NCBI RefSeq assembly: GCF_902364945.1 | Contig: NZ_CABJFS010000012.1 | Location: forward strand, 3,511 to 67,510 | Source of the DNA: Collinsella aerofaciens | Lineage (GTDB): Bacteria; Actinomycetota; Coriobacteriia; Coriobacteriales; Coriobacteriaceae | Length of the DNA: 64,000 nt | Direction of reading: 5' to 3' | Shown: positions 32,683 to 41,565 of the stretch, piece after piece | Position numbering within the stretch: the stretch's first letter is position 1 | Layout: the number at the start of each line of letters is the position of its first letter | Notes under the pieces: model-generated | Told to the model about the DNA's origin: nothing | Seen by the model: only the letters and a program-made list of their open reading frames with translations | Database searches by the model: none | Translations under genes and position numbers: made by a program

Positions 32683-33396
32683 TTACTTCCCCGTTTTATT
32701 TTTACCGAACATGGCACCAAAGGTGCCGGTAAAGCATTTCCAGTCCATGCGGAAACAGCGATTGCGCACGTAGCGGAGTTCAATCTTCTGTCGCAAACCG
32801 CTCTCGAACGTCGCGGCATTGCGGTCAGTCGCCTGCCACAGGCCCGTAATACCGGGCTGGACAGAGAGCAGCTCAGCCTTTTCCTCATCGGAAAAGTGCT
32901 GTTCAAGTTCGTCTCTTGTTATGGGACGCGGACCGATGACGGAAAGGTCGCCGTTCAGCACGTTCAGGAACTGCGGCATCTCATCAATGGAGCACTTGCG
33001 GATGAACTGCCCGACTTTGGTAATACGGGGATCATCGTCGACCTTGCGCTCGACTTCCCACTGATGCAGCTGCTCAGGACTCAGATACTTCTGGACGTTG
33101 CCGGCATCCGCAACCATGCTGCGAAGCTTAAGGATCTTGATGGTCTTACCGCCCTTGCCAACACGCTCCTGCGAGTAAACAGGGCTGCCAGAGGACTCAA
33201 GACAGATGAACGCACACACGACCACAATGGGAATGAAGAGCACAACACTCACGCAAAGGCTAAATACAAAATCGAAAAGTCGCTTAACAAATCGATAAGC
33301 CAATGTACCGCTCGGCTTAATTACTAAAGTAGCTGGCTTAGCTCCAACAGCTGCGGCACCGCTATATTCCGTTTTATCTATCACAATTTCCTTCAA
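32683..33396 (-). CDS. Undecaprenyl-phosphate sugar phosphotransferase (WcaJ/WbaP-type)
   Basis: The bacterial sugar transferase core is complete: one membrane segment (FDFVFSLCVSVVLFIPIVVV), then VYSQERVGKGGKTIKILKLRSM, KCSIDEMPQFLNVLNGDLS, VIGPRP and PGITGLWQ. It starts each repeat unit by moving a sugar-1-phosphate to undecaprenyl phosphate. The open frame reaches 33516 but would overlap loaP; I prefer the TTG at 33396 (GGGG 8 nt upstream), with the GTG at 33384 as alternative. First biosynthetic gene after loaP. Confidence 0.85.
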   Translation of the reverse strand: MKEIVIDKTEYSGAAAVGAKPATLVIKPSGTLAYRFVKRLFDFVFSLCVSVVLFIPIVVVCAFICLESSGSPVYSQERVGKGGKTIKILKLRSMVADAGNVQKYLSPEQLHQWEVERKVDDDPRITKVGQFIRKCSIDEMPQFLNVLNGDLSVIGPRPITRDELEQHFSDEEKAELLSVQPGITGLWQATDRNAATFESGLRQKIELRYVRNRCFRMDWKCFTGTFGAMFGKNKTGK

Positions 33397-33451
33397 ACCT
33401 ACGTCCCCGCCCCCGGGGATCCTCCCTGTCCCGTTAAGCAGTCGCCAGCAG

Positions 33452-33997
33452 CTAGGCAATCGCCTTTTTAAGGTTTCGCATGACGCGCTGCTCGTTTGAA
33501 AGCACCGCGAGGCCAACGCGCGTAGTTACGCGTCGGCCACACAGGTCGAGCTCCAAATAGGCAGTGCTCTTGCGTCTGTTAATGGTTTTGATAAGGCCTT
33601 CGTGGCCCAACAGTGGACCTGCCGTCACTACGACCTGGTCGCCGTCTTTTAAGGCCTCGCTCATGGGCACTACGCGGTCTCCTCTATTGGTAAAACTGCC
33701 AATGAGCTGGGTCTCTTCTTTTGCCAGCGGCACAAACTGACCGTCCTGGGATAACACCCGGGCAAAGTCGTCCATGCGCAGCAGATACTGTTGCACGGTG
33801 CGGGGATCTGCCGTGTCGCAGATAAGGTAACCGGGAAAGAGTGGCTTGGTCGTATTGACCCATTCGCCGTGTATCTTAATCTCGGTTTGATATTGGGGAT
33901 AAAAGAGCTCTTGCATGGCACTCGCCGGCACCACGCGCTCGATGCGCTCGCGCATTACGTCTTCGCGACCGTTAATGACCTGGATCACATACCACAC
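33452..33997 (-). CDS. loaP: Transcription antiterminator LoaP (NusG/RfaH paralogue)
   Basis: The protein begins VWYVIQVINGREDVMRERIE, the NGN-domain opening of LoaP, with FYPQYQTEIKIHGEW and KPLFPGYLICDT. It ends in a KOW domain (LKDGDQVVVTAGPLLGHEGL). LoaP travels with RNA polymerase and lets it read through terminators in long polysaccharide operons after binding an RNA hairpin in the leader. I favour the GTG at 33997, 8 nt after AAGGGGG; GTGs at 34006 and 34003 are too close to it. It is the first gene of the 13-kb operon. Confidence 0.85.
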   Translation of the reverse strand: MWYVIQVINGREDVMRERIERVVPASAMQELFYPQYQTEIKIHGEWVNTTKPLFPGYLICDTADPRTVQQYLLRMDDFARVLSQDGQFVPLAKEETQLIGSFTNRGDRVVPMSEALKDGDQVVVTAGPLLGHEGLIKTINRRKSTAYLELDLCGRRVTTRVGLAVLSNEQRVMRNLKKAIA

Positions 33998-34026
33998 GAG
34001 CACCACCCCCTTGCTGTCTTACGTGT

Positions 34027-34099
34027 GGCTCACGGGGTTTGGGTATGGCTTCGCCAGGGCGCTTGTGCGCGAAGGCGCTCCATATTCAAACCCTGAGCC
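34027..34099 (-). promoter_or_regulatory. Large leader hairpin upstream of loaP
   Basis: GGCTCA-CG-GGGTTTG (34027-34041) pairs with CAAACCC-TGAGCC (34087-34099) across a 2-nt bulge, and the enclosed 45 nt folds again (CTTCGC / GCGCGAAG). It sits ~30 nt before the loaP start, within the 5' leader. A role as attenuator or LoaP recognition element is inferred from position. Confidence 0.55.
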
Positions 34100-34737
34100 C
34101 AGTTAGACAAGCACGTGGCTCTGCCCCACCGTGAGCGGTATGTATAAGTGCAGCTGCTAGAGTCGCGGACGTGTATCGCAAAAATGACCGCGACCCCAGC
34201 TGGCTTCGTGCGAGCCAGTCAAGCGGGTACAAAACTGGACCGCACGCAAACAGCTGCAGGACTGCTACGCATTGACACGCAAACAACTACTCATTTACAC
34301 CTTAGACATAACTTAATGCAAACAATTTAGGTCGCATGACTTCTTTATTGGAGCTCGTGGTGTTTCTGGCACCGCCGTTACGGCCGGATGCTGATCGACC
34401 CTGCGCTTTATGGCTTGCTGAAGCCGTGAGCACAGTTGAACTCATGTAACGCTAAGTATCCTAGCACAAGCTGATAGCGAAACTGATTTGGGTTGTGTTG
34501 GACAACATATCGTTCATTTGACGTGCTTAAGGGGGTTGTTTTGGGATGTTGTTCACGTTGCTGCTGGTTATTAGGGTGCGAGCGGTGGTTAGGGATGCTC
34601 CTGAAGCACAAATGGAACGTCGAGCTGCACTGGTAATTGCGTTTGTCTAACAAACTATGTACAGACATGGGAAATAAATTGTGCAACATTTTGTTGGCGT
34701 AGGTGGGGTTAGTGGCGTGTGGTGTTTTCGCATGAAA
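34100..34737. other. Non-coding stretch between loaP leader and tRNA-Ala
   Basis: No gene supported on either strand. A small hairpin (CTGGC...GCCAG, ~34196-34216) and AT-rich sequence at ~34280-34330 probably belong to the leader and promoter region of the polysaccharide operon. TTGCAT-N18-TAAATG on the minus strand (~34320-34290) is a weak promoter candidate. An open frame across 34408-34893 runs through the tRNA and is rejected. Confidence 0.4.
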
Positions 34738-34765
34738 AAAGGCCTTCGGAATTCCGAAGGCCTTT
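34738..34765 (-). terminator. Terminator of tRNA-Ala
   Basis: A perfect 28-nt palindrome (AAAGGCCTTCGGAA and its complement) is followed on the minus strand by a T-run (TTTTTT including the stem end), 10 nt after the tRNA 3' end. Confidence 0.85.
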
Positions 34766-34775
34766 GCATTCACGA

Positions 34776-34851
34776 TGGTGGAGACGAGGGGGATCGAACC
34801 CCTGACCTCTTGACTGCCAGTCAAGCGCTCTCCCAGCTGAGCTACGCCCCC
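34776..34851 (-). tRNA. tRNA-Ala (GGC anticodon)
   Basis: The minus strand folds into a full cloverleaf: acceptor GGGGGCG with CGTCTCC (two G-U pairs), D arm GCTC...GAGC, anticodon stem CTTGA/TCAAG with loop CTGGCAG (anticodon GGC), and T arm AGGGG-TTCGATC-CCCCT. CCA is encoded at the 3' end. A terminator follows directly. Confidence 0.95.
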
Positions 34852-34934
34852 GTGACGAGGTAGTACTATAGGGGAAGATCTTCGGGGATGCAAGGGGGAA
34901 TTTTGAATTGATTTTCCGCCTTACGGGTTTTCCT

Positions 34935-34989
34935 GGGACGGTGGATAGAAATAATCACTCTTCGAGCGATTATTTCTATCCACCGTCCC
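34935..34989. repeat. Long intergenic palindrome (GGGAC type)
   Basis: Perfect 22-bp arms at 34935-34956 and 34968-34989, starting GGGACGGTGGATAG, around an 11-nt loop that can itself pair. It shares GGGACGGTGG with the palindrome at 52776-52877 and AAATAATCA with the one at 55927-56028. It lies between tRNA-Ala and thiN and may act as thiN terminator; no T-run. Confidence 0.7.
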
Positions 34990-35013
34990 GATAAAACCCT
35001 GATGCGATGGTCC

Positions 35014-35655
35014 CTACTTGTAAAGGTAAGCGATGGCGGTGCCGGTGTGGACTTCGATCTCTGCGGTGGATCGGACTATGTTGCTGATGCCGGTGTCGGC
35101 TAGTAGGGCTAGGGGGCTGTGATCTAGTTCCCACTCTAAGCCATGCTCGCTAACCTCGGTGTTGGGGGATATGGCGATGATGGAGAAGGTTTTGCCCTCG
35201 GCGCCCTCGATGGTCCAGGTCTCGTCCTGGTGCAGGATTCTGGCCGTCACTTCGTCTTCTTCGATCCAGACGGGGGCGTCCGCATAGCCTGCCAATAGCC
35301 CTAACACAGACAGGGCCATATCCGGGCGGCCGCCCGTAGCGCAAGTCGCAACCACTTCGGCACCCTGCCAGCGGCGACGGACGGCATCGAGCGCCAGCGC
35401 CAGATCGGTATAGTCCTTGTAAGGGTCGTGGCGTTCTACCTCAAAGGCTTCGGCGGCATCGACCAACGCACGGCCCGCGTCGCTCACCGTGTCGGCATCT
35501 CCTACATATACATCGCAGCCAAGCCCCGCGCCCAGCAGTGCATCGAGTCCGCGGTCTACCGCGACAACGTGGTCGCACTCCCCCGCCAGGTGGCACAGCA
35601 ACTCGGGGCTCGCCACCTCCGGCGAGCCGCAGACCACTAATACCTTGCAAGCCAC
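35014..35655 (-). CDS. thiN: Thiamine pyrophosphokinase
   Basis: The 213-aa protein has the TPK motifs: VVAVDRGLDALL (~30-41), YVGDADTVS (substrate-binding DxD), KDYTDLALALD, ATGGRPDMAL, and a C-terminal beta-rich part (KTFSIIAISPNTEVSEHGLEW ... SNIV). It transfers pyrophosphate from ATP to thiamine to make TPP in the cytoplasm. It follows the HAD gene by 9 nt on the same strand, so the two are probably cotranscribed. Confidence 0.85.
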   Translation of the reverse strand: MACKVLVVCGSPEVASPELLCHLAGECDHVVAVDRGLDALLGAGLGCDVYVGDADTVSDAGRALVDAAEAFEVERHDPYKDYTDLALALDAVRRRWQGAEVVATCATGGRPDMALSVLGLLAGYADAPVWIEEDEVTARILHQDETWTIEGAEGKTFSIIAISPNTEVSEHGLEWELDHSPLALLADTGISNIVRSTAEIEVHTGTAIAYLYK

Positions 35656-35664
35656 AGCCCTCGC

Positions 35665-36354
35665 CTAGCCCTCAAACTCAAGAACGCGGGCCAGGTCTAG
35701 GTCCACGTAGCTGTCGATAAAGATATCGCAGTTGCCACGCACTTCGTCGCGCTTCATGCGGCCGTGCGGGTCATAGATGCCCACGCGCTTAAAGCCAGCG
35801 ACCCCAGAGCTCTTTAGGCCAAAAACGGCGTCCTCAAACACCCAGGCGCGCTCAAACCTGCACCCATGACGCTCCTCCAGGCGGCGCAGCGCCAACTCGT
35901 ACACATCGGGGAACTGCTTGGAGCGCCCCGCCTCGCCCGTCGTGGTAACAAACTCCATGTATGCGTCGAGTCCGGCACCAGCGAGCGCGGACTGCACCAG
36001 CTCGGCCGGCGTGGACGTGGCGACGCACATGGCAAAGCCGGCCGCCTTTGCCTGCTCCAAAAATGCCAAGAGCCCCTCGCGCGGCGGCACCTTGGAGTAC
36101 CCATCGATCAAGATGTCGCTCAACTCGCGATAGAGCTCCTCGCCATTCGTGCCAATGCCCCACGTGTCGTGGTATGCCTGGCACTCATCCTCGAGCGACA
36201 AATGCTCAAACTGGGCAAAATCGTCGACTGTTACGTCAACTCCGTGGCGGCGCAATAACTCGGGCTGGGCATAGGCCCAAACGGGGGTGCTATTAACCAG
36301 TGTTCCGTCGCAATCGAAAATAAAAGCGACATTGGGAGCAGCGGTCTGGGACAT
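35665..36354 (-). CDS. HAD-superfamily phosphatase, beta-phosphoglucomutase-like
   Basis: The ATG at 36354 is 7 nt after GAAAGG, better than the upstream 36375. HAD motif I is FIFDCDGTLVNS, motif II VATSTPAE, and motif IV VFEDAVFGLKSSGVAG, with a helical cap between (LSLEDECQAYHDTWG). Members hydrolyse or move phosphate on small sugar phosphates. It is divergent from glgB, and the region between them carries GGTAAAACG-type operator motifs, so control with the glycogen genes is possible. Substrate unknown. Confidence 0.8.
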   Translation of the reverse strand: MSQTAAPNVAFIFDCDGTLVNSTPVWAYAQPELLRRHGVDVTVDDFAQFEHLSLEDECQAYHDTWGIGTNGEELYRELSDILIDGYSKVPPREGLLAFLEQAKAAGFAMCVATSTPAELVQSALAGAGLDAYMEFVTTTGEAGRSKQFPDVYELALRRLEERHGCRFERAWVFEDAVFGLKSSGVAGFKRVGIYDPHGRMKRDEVRGNCDIFIDSYVDLDLARVLEFEG

Positions 36355-36375
36355 AAACGAACCTTTCGATGTCAA

Positions 36376-36463
36376 ATGGTAAACATCCTGTTAAAAACGT
36401 TTTACCAAACGTCAGACTAACAATCTTGAAACCCTAATTGGTAAAACTGTCAAGAGTTTTACC
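36376..36463. promoter_or_regulatory. Operator-like motifs between HAD gene and glgB
   Basis: Three related elements: ATGGTAAAC (36376-36384), TTAAAAACGTTTTACC (36391-36406, central AAAACGTTTT), and GGTAAAACT-6nt-AGTTTTACC (36440-36463, perfect 9-bp arms). The CG-centred AT-rich palindromes resemble LacI/GalR-family sites. ATGGTAAAC and GGTAAAACG recur before the GH13-GH77 gene. The rest of 36464-36685 shows no supported gene. Confidence 0.5.
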
Positions 36464-36685
36464 ATCGCAATTCTGCTAGTGGTCTAAACATGGCGCTCGC
36501 CGATTAAACACCGCCGCAAATCCACTTTTCTCCATAAAAGTAACGAACAGGTGTTATCGTATTTCGTGCCGAAAGTTCCACCGAGCACGCGAGGTGGAAC
36601 GAATCATAGAACTATCGCCGTCCCTTCGATTCGTGCAGCCTTGGACCTTTCGCATCTAGTCACCAAGGCAACACGCTGCCGCGTC

Positions 36686-38941
36686 ATGATGGGATCAAAC
36701 GTGAGCGATACAAAGCTAAAGCCAACGGCTAAAAAGCCCGCAACCCGTAAAGCCGCCCCGCACGCACCGGAGCTCACCAAGGACGATGTCTATCTATTTG
36801 GCATCGGCACGTGGGAGCGCAGCTGGGAAAAGATGGGCGCGCACCCCGACACGCAGAACCGTACGCGCGGCTGGCGCTTTTGCGTTTGGGCGCCCGATGT
36901 AAAGAGCGTGCATGTCATTGGCGAATTTAACGACTGGGATGAAGAAGCCAACCCTCTGGTGCCCGTGCATACGAGCGCTATTTGGGAAGGCTTTATTCCT
37001 GGCGCCGAGCAGGGCCAGCTCTATAAGTACCTCATCGAAACCAACGAGGGCGAAAAGCTCTACAAGGCCGATCCATACGCCTTTAAGGCTGAGTGCCCTC
37101 CGGGTACCGCCAGCGTGCTGTGGACCCTCGATGGCTATAAGTGGAACGACGCCGCGTGGCTCAAGCGGCGCGCCGGCCACAACCACATGTCGCAGCCGCT
37201 GAACATCTACGAGGTGCATATTGGCTCGTGGAAGCGCCACGGCGACGCGCCGCAGGGCGAGCCGGACGAGTACGGCAACTATCCCGGCCCCATGGATCCC
37301 TTCCCCGCGCAGCGCGGCGAGTTTTACACCTACGACGACCTGTCGGTGGAGCTCGTGGACTACGTGCACGACATGGGCTACACGCATATCGAGGTCATGC
37401 CGCTTATGGAGCATCCCTTCGATGGCTCCTGGGGCTACCAGACGACCGGTTACTACGCCGCCACGTCACGCTACGGCAACCCGCAGCAGCTCATGCACTT
37501 TATCGATGCATGCCATGAGGCAGGCATCGGCGTGATCATGGACTGGGTACCCGGCGGTTTTTGCGCCGACTCCCACGGCCTTGCCACCTTTAACGGCCAC
37601 ATGCTGTTTGAGCACGAGATTCACCCCAACTGGGGAACGCACAAGTTCGATTTCGCCCGCGGCGAGGTCCGCTCCTTCCTGGTCTCCAACGTGCTGTACT
37701 GGCTCGAAAACTTCCACGTGGACGGCATCCGCATGGACGGTGTGTCCAGCATGCTGTACCTCAACTTTGGCATTGACGATCCCGGCCAAAAGAAGTTCAA
37801 CAAGTACGGTACCGAGGAGGACCTGGACGCCAGCGCGTTTATCCGCCAGGTCAACTGCGCCGTAGAGGCGCACTACCCCGACGTGATGATGATGGCCGAG
37901 GAGTCCACCGCGTGGCCGCTCGTGACCTATCCGCCGCAGGACGGCGGCCTGGGCTTCCACTACAAGTGGGACATGGGCTGGATGAATGACACCCTGCACT
38001 ATATGCAAACCGATTTTCCGTGGCGCCCCGGCAACCACGGGCTGCTCACGTTCTCCATTATGTACGCCTTTACCGAGAACTTTATCTGCCCGCTAAGCCA
38101 CGACGAGGTCGTGCACGGCAAGTGCTCGCTCATCGGCCGCATGCCGGGCGACTGGTGGCGCCAGTTTGCCGGCCTGCGCACGCTGGCTTTCTACCAGATG
38201 ACGCACCCCGGCGCCAAGCTCAACTTTATGGGCAACGAGATCGGCCAGTTTATTGAGTGGCGCTACTACGAGTCCATCCAGTGGTTCCTGACCGAGGAGT
38301 ACGAGACTCACCGTCATCATCAGGCGTTCATCAAGGCACTCAACCACCTGTACACCGCCGAGCCCGCCCTGTACGAGCGCGGCTACACCGATGACGGCTT
38401 TACCTGGATCGACGCGGACAACTCCAAGCAGTCCATCGTGAGCTTTGTGCGCCAGGGCGAGGACGTCGATGACGACCTGGTGATCTTGATCAACTTTGAC
38501 CCGGCAAGCTACGAGAGCTTCCGCGTGGGCGTGCCGCGCGAGGGTGACTGGGAGGTCATCTTTGATTCCGACCGTCCCGAGTTCGGTGGCAGCGGCTATG
38601 CCGGCGAGGAGCCCTACACCTGCTCGAGCGAGCCCTATCCCTGGAACGGGCAGATGGACTCCATCGAGATCAAGGTTCCCGGCCTGGCAGGCGTGGTGCT
38701 TAAGCGCCGCGGTCCCAGCAGCTATATGCCGCCTGTGGTCGAGGAGCCCAAGGCTGCGCCCAAAAAGCGCACGTCCTTGGTGAAGCCCAAGCCCGCGGCT
38801 GCCAAGAAGGCTCCTGCCACGGCCAAGGCCAAGGCTGCTGCAAAGCCCGCTGCTAAGGCCGCAGCCAAGAAACCGGCTGCCAAAAAGGCCGCTACCAAGG
38901 CCAAGTCTGCTTCTGCTAAGCCGTCTGCCAAGGATGCGTAA
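36686..38941 (+). CDS. glgB: 1,4-alpha-glucan branching enzyme with Lys/Ala-rich tail
   Basis: CBM48-like N-terminus (WAPDVKSVHVIGEFNDWDEE), then a GH13 barrel: YEVHIGSWKR, GYTHIEVMPL, nucleophile in DGIRMDGVSSM (~350), acid/base in MMAEEST (~404), third acid in LSHDEV (~471). It makes alpha-1,6 branches in glycogen. Region I reads DWVPGGF where GlgB normally has DWVPxHF, so a conserved His is replaced by Gly. The last ~65 residues are Lys/Ala/Pro repeats like histone H1 (KKPAAKKAATKAK). Start is uncertain: ATG at 36686 or 36689, GTG at 36701, or the distal 36551; no strong ribosome binding site decides. First gene of the glycogen cluster. Confidence 0.85.
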   Translation: MMGSNVSDTKLKPTAKKPATRKAAPHAPELTKDDVYLFGIGTWERSWEKMGAHPDTQNRTRGWRFCVWAPDVKSVHVIGEFNDWDEEANPLVPVHTSAIWEGFIPGAEQGQLYKYLIETNEGEKLYKADPYAFKAECPPGTASVLWTLDGYKWNDAAWLKRRAGHNHMSQPLNIYEVHIGSWKRHGDAPQGEPDEYGNYPGPMDPFPAQRGEFYTYDDLSVELVDYVHDMGYTHIEVMPLMEHPFDGSWGYQTTGYYAATSRYGNPQQLMHFIDACHEAGIGVIMDWVPGGFCADSHGLATFNGHMLFEHEIHPNWGTHKFDFARGEVRSFLVSNVLYWLENFHVDGIRMDGVSSMLYLNFGIDDPGQKKFNKYGTEEDLDASAFIRQVNCAVEAHYPDVMMMAEESTAWPLVTYPPQDGGLGFHYKWDMGWMNDTLHYMQTDFPWRPGNHGLLTFSIMYAFTENFICPLSHDEVVHGKCSLIGRMPGDWWRQFAGLRTLAFYQMTHPGAKLNFMGNEIGQFIEWRYYESIQWFLTEEYETHRHHQAFIKALNHLYTAEPALYERGYTDDGFTWIDADNSKQSIVSFVRQGEDVDDDLVILINFDPASYESFRVGVPREGDWEVIFDSDRPEFGGSGYAGEEPYTCSSEPYPWNGQMDSIEIKVPGLAGVVLKRRGPSSYMPPVVEEPKAAPKKRTSLVKPKPAAAKKAPATAKAKAAAKPAAKAAAKKPAAKKAATKAKSASAKPSAKDA

Positions 38942-39034
38942 CAAAACCGTTACAGCTGTAATTACCCGCCCCGCGAGGGCGTAGGATACATGTCATAACC
39001 GTTTCGGGGAACAACTCCCGGGGGAAAGGAACGT

Positions 39035-41461
39035 ATGAATAAGATCTTCGACAACAAGCAGGAGTTTACCGAGCTCTATCGCGATGCCGTCATGAGCATC
39101 AGCGGCAAGAGCGTCGAGGCCGCCAGCGACCTCGACCGCTTTAATGCCCTGGCCAAGCTCGTGGCCGAGAAGGCGCGCACCGTTGCCACCAAGAGCAACG
39201 CCCGCGTCACCGCCGAGGGCAAAAAGCGCGTGTACTACTTCTCGATCGAGTTTTTGATCGGCCGACTGCTCGACAACTACTTGCTCAACTTTGGCGTGCG
39301 CGACATGGTCGCCGAGGCGCTCGACGACATGGGCTTCGATCTGTCCGTCATCGAGAACCAGGAGCCCGATCCGGCTCTGGGCAACGGTGGCCTGGGCCGT
39401 CTGGCCGCATGCTTCCTGGATTCGATGGCAGCCGAGGGCATTGCCGGCTACGGCAACGGCATGCGCTACCGCTACGGCCTGTTTAAGCAGGAGATCGTCA
39501 ACGGCAGCCAGGTCGAGGCCACCGACGAGTGGCTTACCCACGGCTATCCCTGGGAGGTCCGTCGTCAGGATAAGGCCGTGACCATCAAGTTTGGCGGCCG
39601 CGTCGAGGGCTTTGAGGAGGATGGCCGCACGTTTTACCGCACGGTGGACACGCAGGATATCCTGGCCGTCCCTTATGACATCCCCGTCGTGGGCTATGCC
39701 GGCGAGACCGTCAACAAGCTGCGCGTCTGGGCTGCCGAGCCGGTCGAGGAGCACTTCGATCTGGAGGCCTTCAACCGAGGCGACTACGCCCTGGCCGATG
39801 CCGAGCGCGCCGAGGCCGAGGCCATCAGCGCCATCCTCTACCCCAACGATGCCGGCGAGCACGGTCGTCTGCTGCGCCTGAAGCAGGAGTACTTGTTTGT
39901 TTCGGCCGGCATCTACAGCCTGCTCGACACCTTTGAGAAGGAGCACGGCGAGAACTGGGAGCTGCTGCCGCAGTTTGTGGCCATCCACACCAACGACACG
40001 CACCCCGCCATGTGCGGCCCCGAGCTCATGCGTATTCTCATCGACGAGAAAAGGCTCGAGTGGGACGACGCCTGGAACATCGTGACGCAGGTCGTGAGCT
40101 ACACCAACCACACCATCCTGCCCGAGGCCTTGGAGAAGTGGCCTATCGGCACGTTCTCCAAGCTCCTCCCCCGCGTGTACCAGATCATCGACGAGATCAG
40201 CCGTCGTTGGCACGAGTCGTTCGACACCACGAAGGAGGGCTGGCAGGAGCGTCTGCGCCAGACCGCCATCCTGTGGGACGGCGAGATTCGCATGGCCAAC
40301 CTGTCTGTGATCTGCAGCCACAGCGTCAACGGCGTGGCCAAGATCCATTCCGACATCATCAAGAACATCGTGCTCAAGGACTTCTATGCCCTGACGCCCG
40401 AGAAGTTCAACAACAAGACCAACGGCATCTCGCACCGTCGCTTCTTTGCCGAGGCCAACCCCACCTACGCCAAGCTCGTGACCGAGGCCATTGGCGATGG
40501 CTGGCTCAAAGACGCCTTTGAGCTTGAGAAACTCAAGGAGTTTAAGGACGACACCGAGTTCCTGAAGGCCGTGGGTGCCTCCAAGCGCGCCAACAAGGAG
40601 CGTCTGGCCGCCTACGTTAAGGCCGAGACCGGTCTGGTCATCGACCCCAACACCGTCTTCGATGTCCAGGTAAAGCGCTTCCACGCCTATAAGCGCCAGC
40701 TCATGAACATCATGAAGGTGATGGACATCTACAACCGTCGCATTGCCGATCCCAAATTCCACGTGACGCCGACGACCTTCATCTTTAGTGGCAAGGCTGC
40801 CTCGAGCTACACCTTTGCCAAGGAGACCATCCGCCTCATTAACTCCGTTGCCGACGTCATCAACAACGACGCTCGCGTGAACGAGGTCATGAAGGTCTGC
40901 TTTATCCCCAACTTCCGCGTGAGCAACGCCCAGCTCATCTACCCCGCCGCCGAGATCTCGGAGCAGATCTCCACGGCCGGCAAGGAGGCCTCGGGCACGT
41001 CCAACATGAAGCTCATGATGAACGGCGCCATTACGCTGGGCACCCTCGACGGCGCCAACATCGAGATCGCCGATCTGGCCGGCCGCGAGAACGAGGCCAT
41101 CTTTGGCCTGACCGCCCCCGAGGTCGAGCAGCTCTGGGCATCCAACAGCTACTTTGCGTGGGATACCCTCAACGGCGACCGCGAGCGTCTGGGCCGCGTG
41201 ATGGACGAGCTCAAGGACAACACGTTTGCGGGTCTTTCGGGCAACTTCGAGAGCATCTACAACGAGCTCATGAACAACAACGACCCCGACCTAGTCATGG
41301 CTGACTTCCGTAGCTACGTGGATGCATGGGAGAACCTCACGGGCAGCTACGGCGACCAGGAGACCTGGAACCGCAAGGCCCTGCTCAACACCGCCTCGAG
41401 TGGCTGGTTCTCGTCCGACCGCACCATTCGCGAGTATCGCGACGAGATCTGGCACGCATAA
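39035..41461 (+). CDS. glgP: Glycogen/alpha-glucan phosphorylase
   Basis: GT35 phosphorylase of 808 aa, normal length. Signatures: VYYFSIEFLIGRLLDNYLLN, PDPALGNGGLGRLAACFLDS, NDTHPAM, QVKRFHAYKRQLMN, and the PLP-lysine segment EASGTSNMKLMMNGA (~657). It releases glucose-1-phosphate from glycogen chain ends. The ATG follows AAAGGA by 4 nt. It lies 93 nt behind glgB and before glgC, so synthesis and breakdown genes share one cluster. Confidence 0.92.
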   Translation: MNKIFDNKQEFTELYRDAVMSISGKSVEAASDLDRFNALAKLVAEKARTVATKSNARVTAEGKKRVYYFSIEFLIGRLLDNYLLNFGVRDMVAEALDDMGFDLSVIENQEPDPALGNGGLGRLAACFLDSMAAEGIAGYGNGMRYRYGLFKQEIVNGSQVEATDEWLTHGYPWEVRRQDKAVTIKFGGRVEGFEEDGRTFYRTVDTQDILAVPYDIPVVGYAGETVNKLRVWAAEPVEEHFDLEAFNRGDYALADAERAEAEAISAILYPNDAGEHGRLLRLKQEYLFVSAGIYSLLDTFEKEHGENWELLPQFVAIHTNDTHPAMCGPELMRILIDEKRLEWDDAWNIVTQVVSYTNHTILPEALEKWPIGTFSKLLPRVYQIIDEISRRWHESFDTTKEGWQERLRQTAILWDGEIRMANLSVICSHSVNGVAKIHSDIIKNIVLKDFYALTPEKFNNKTNGISHRRFFAEANPTYAKLVTEAIGDGWLKDAFELEKLKEFKDDTEFLKAVGASKRANKERLAAYVKAETGLVIDPNTVFDVQVKRFHAYKRQLMNIMKVMDIYNRRIADPKFHVTPTTFIFSGKAASSYTFAKETIRLINSVADVINNDARVNEVMKVCFIPNFRVSNAQLIYPAAEISEQISTAGKEASGTSNMKLMMNGAITLGTLDGANIEIADLAGRENEAIFGLTAPEVEQLWASNSYFAWDTLNGDRERLGRVMDELKDNTFAGLSGNFESIYNELMNNNDPDLVMADFRSYVDAWENLTGSYGDQETWNRKALLNTASSGWFSSDRTIREYRDEIWHA

Positions 41462-41495
41462 AGCGCGCGAGCTCCCTTTGCCGCACGGCATTACT

Positions 41496-41526
41496 CGACG
41501 GGCGTGACAGTGCGCCGCGCCCGTCG
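41496..41526 (+). terminator. Hairpin between glgP and glgC
   Basis: CGACGGGCG (41496-41504) pairs perfectly with CGCCCGTCG (41518-41526) around a 13-nt loop. No T-run follows; it may be an attenuator or mRNA-stabilising stem rather than a full terminator. Confidence 0.5.
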
Positions 41527-41565
41527 CTAATGGGTTAGGAACATCGATGACAGAAGGAGAAATCG

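Noticed and set aside
34408..34893. Minus-strand open frame of 161 codons
   Set aside because: It runs through the tRNA-Ala gene and its terminator.
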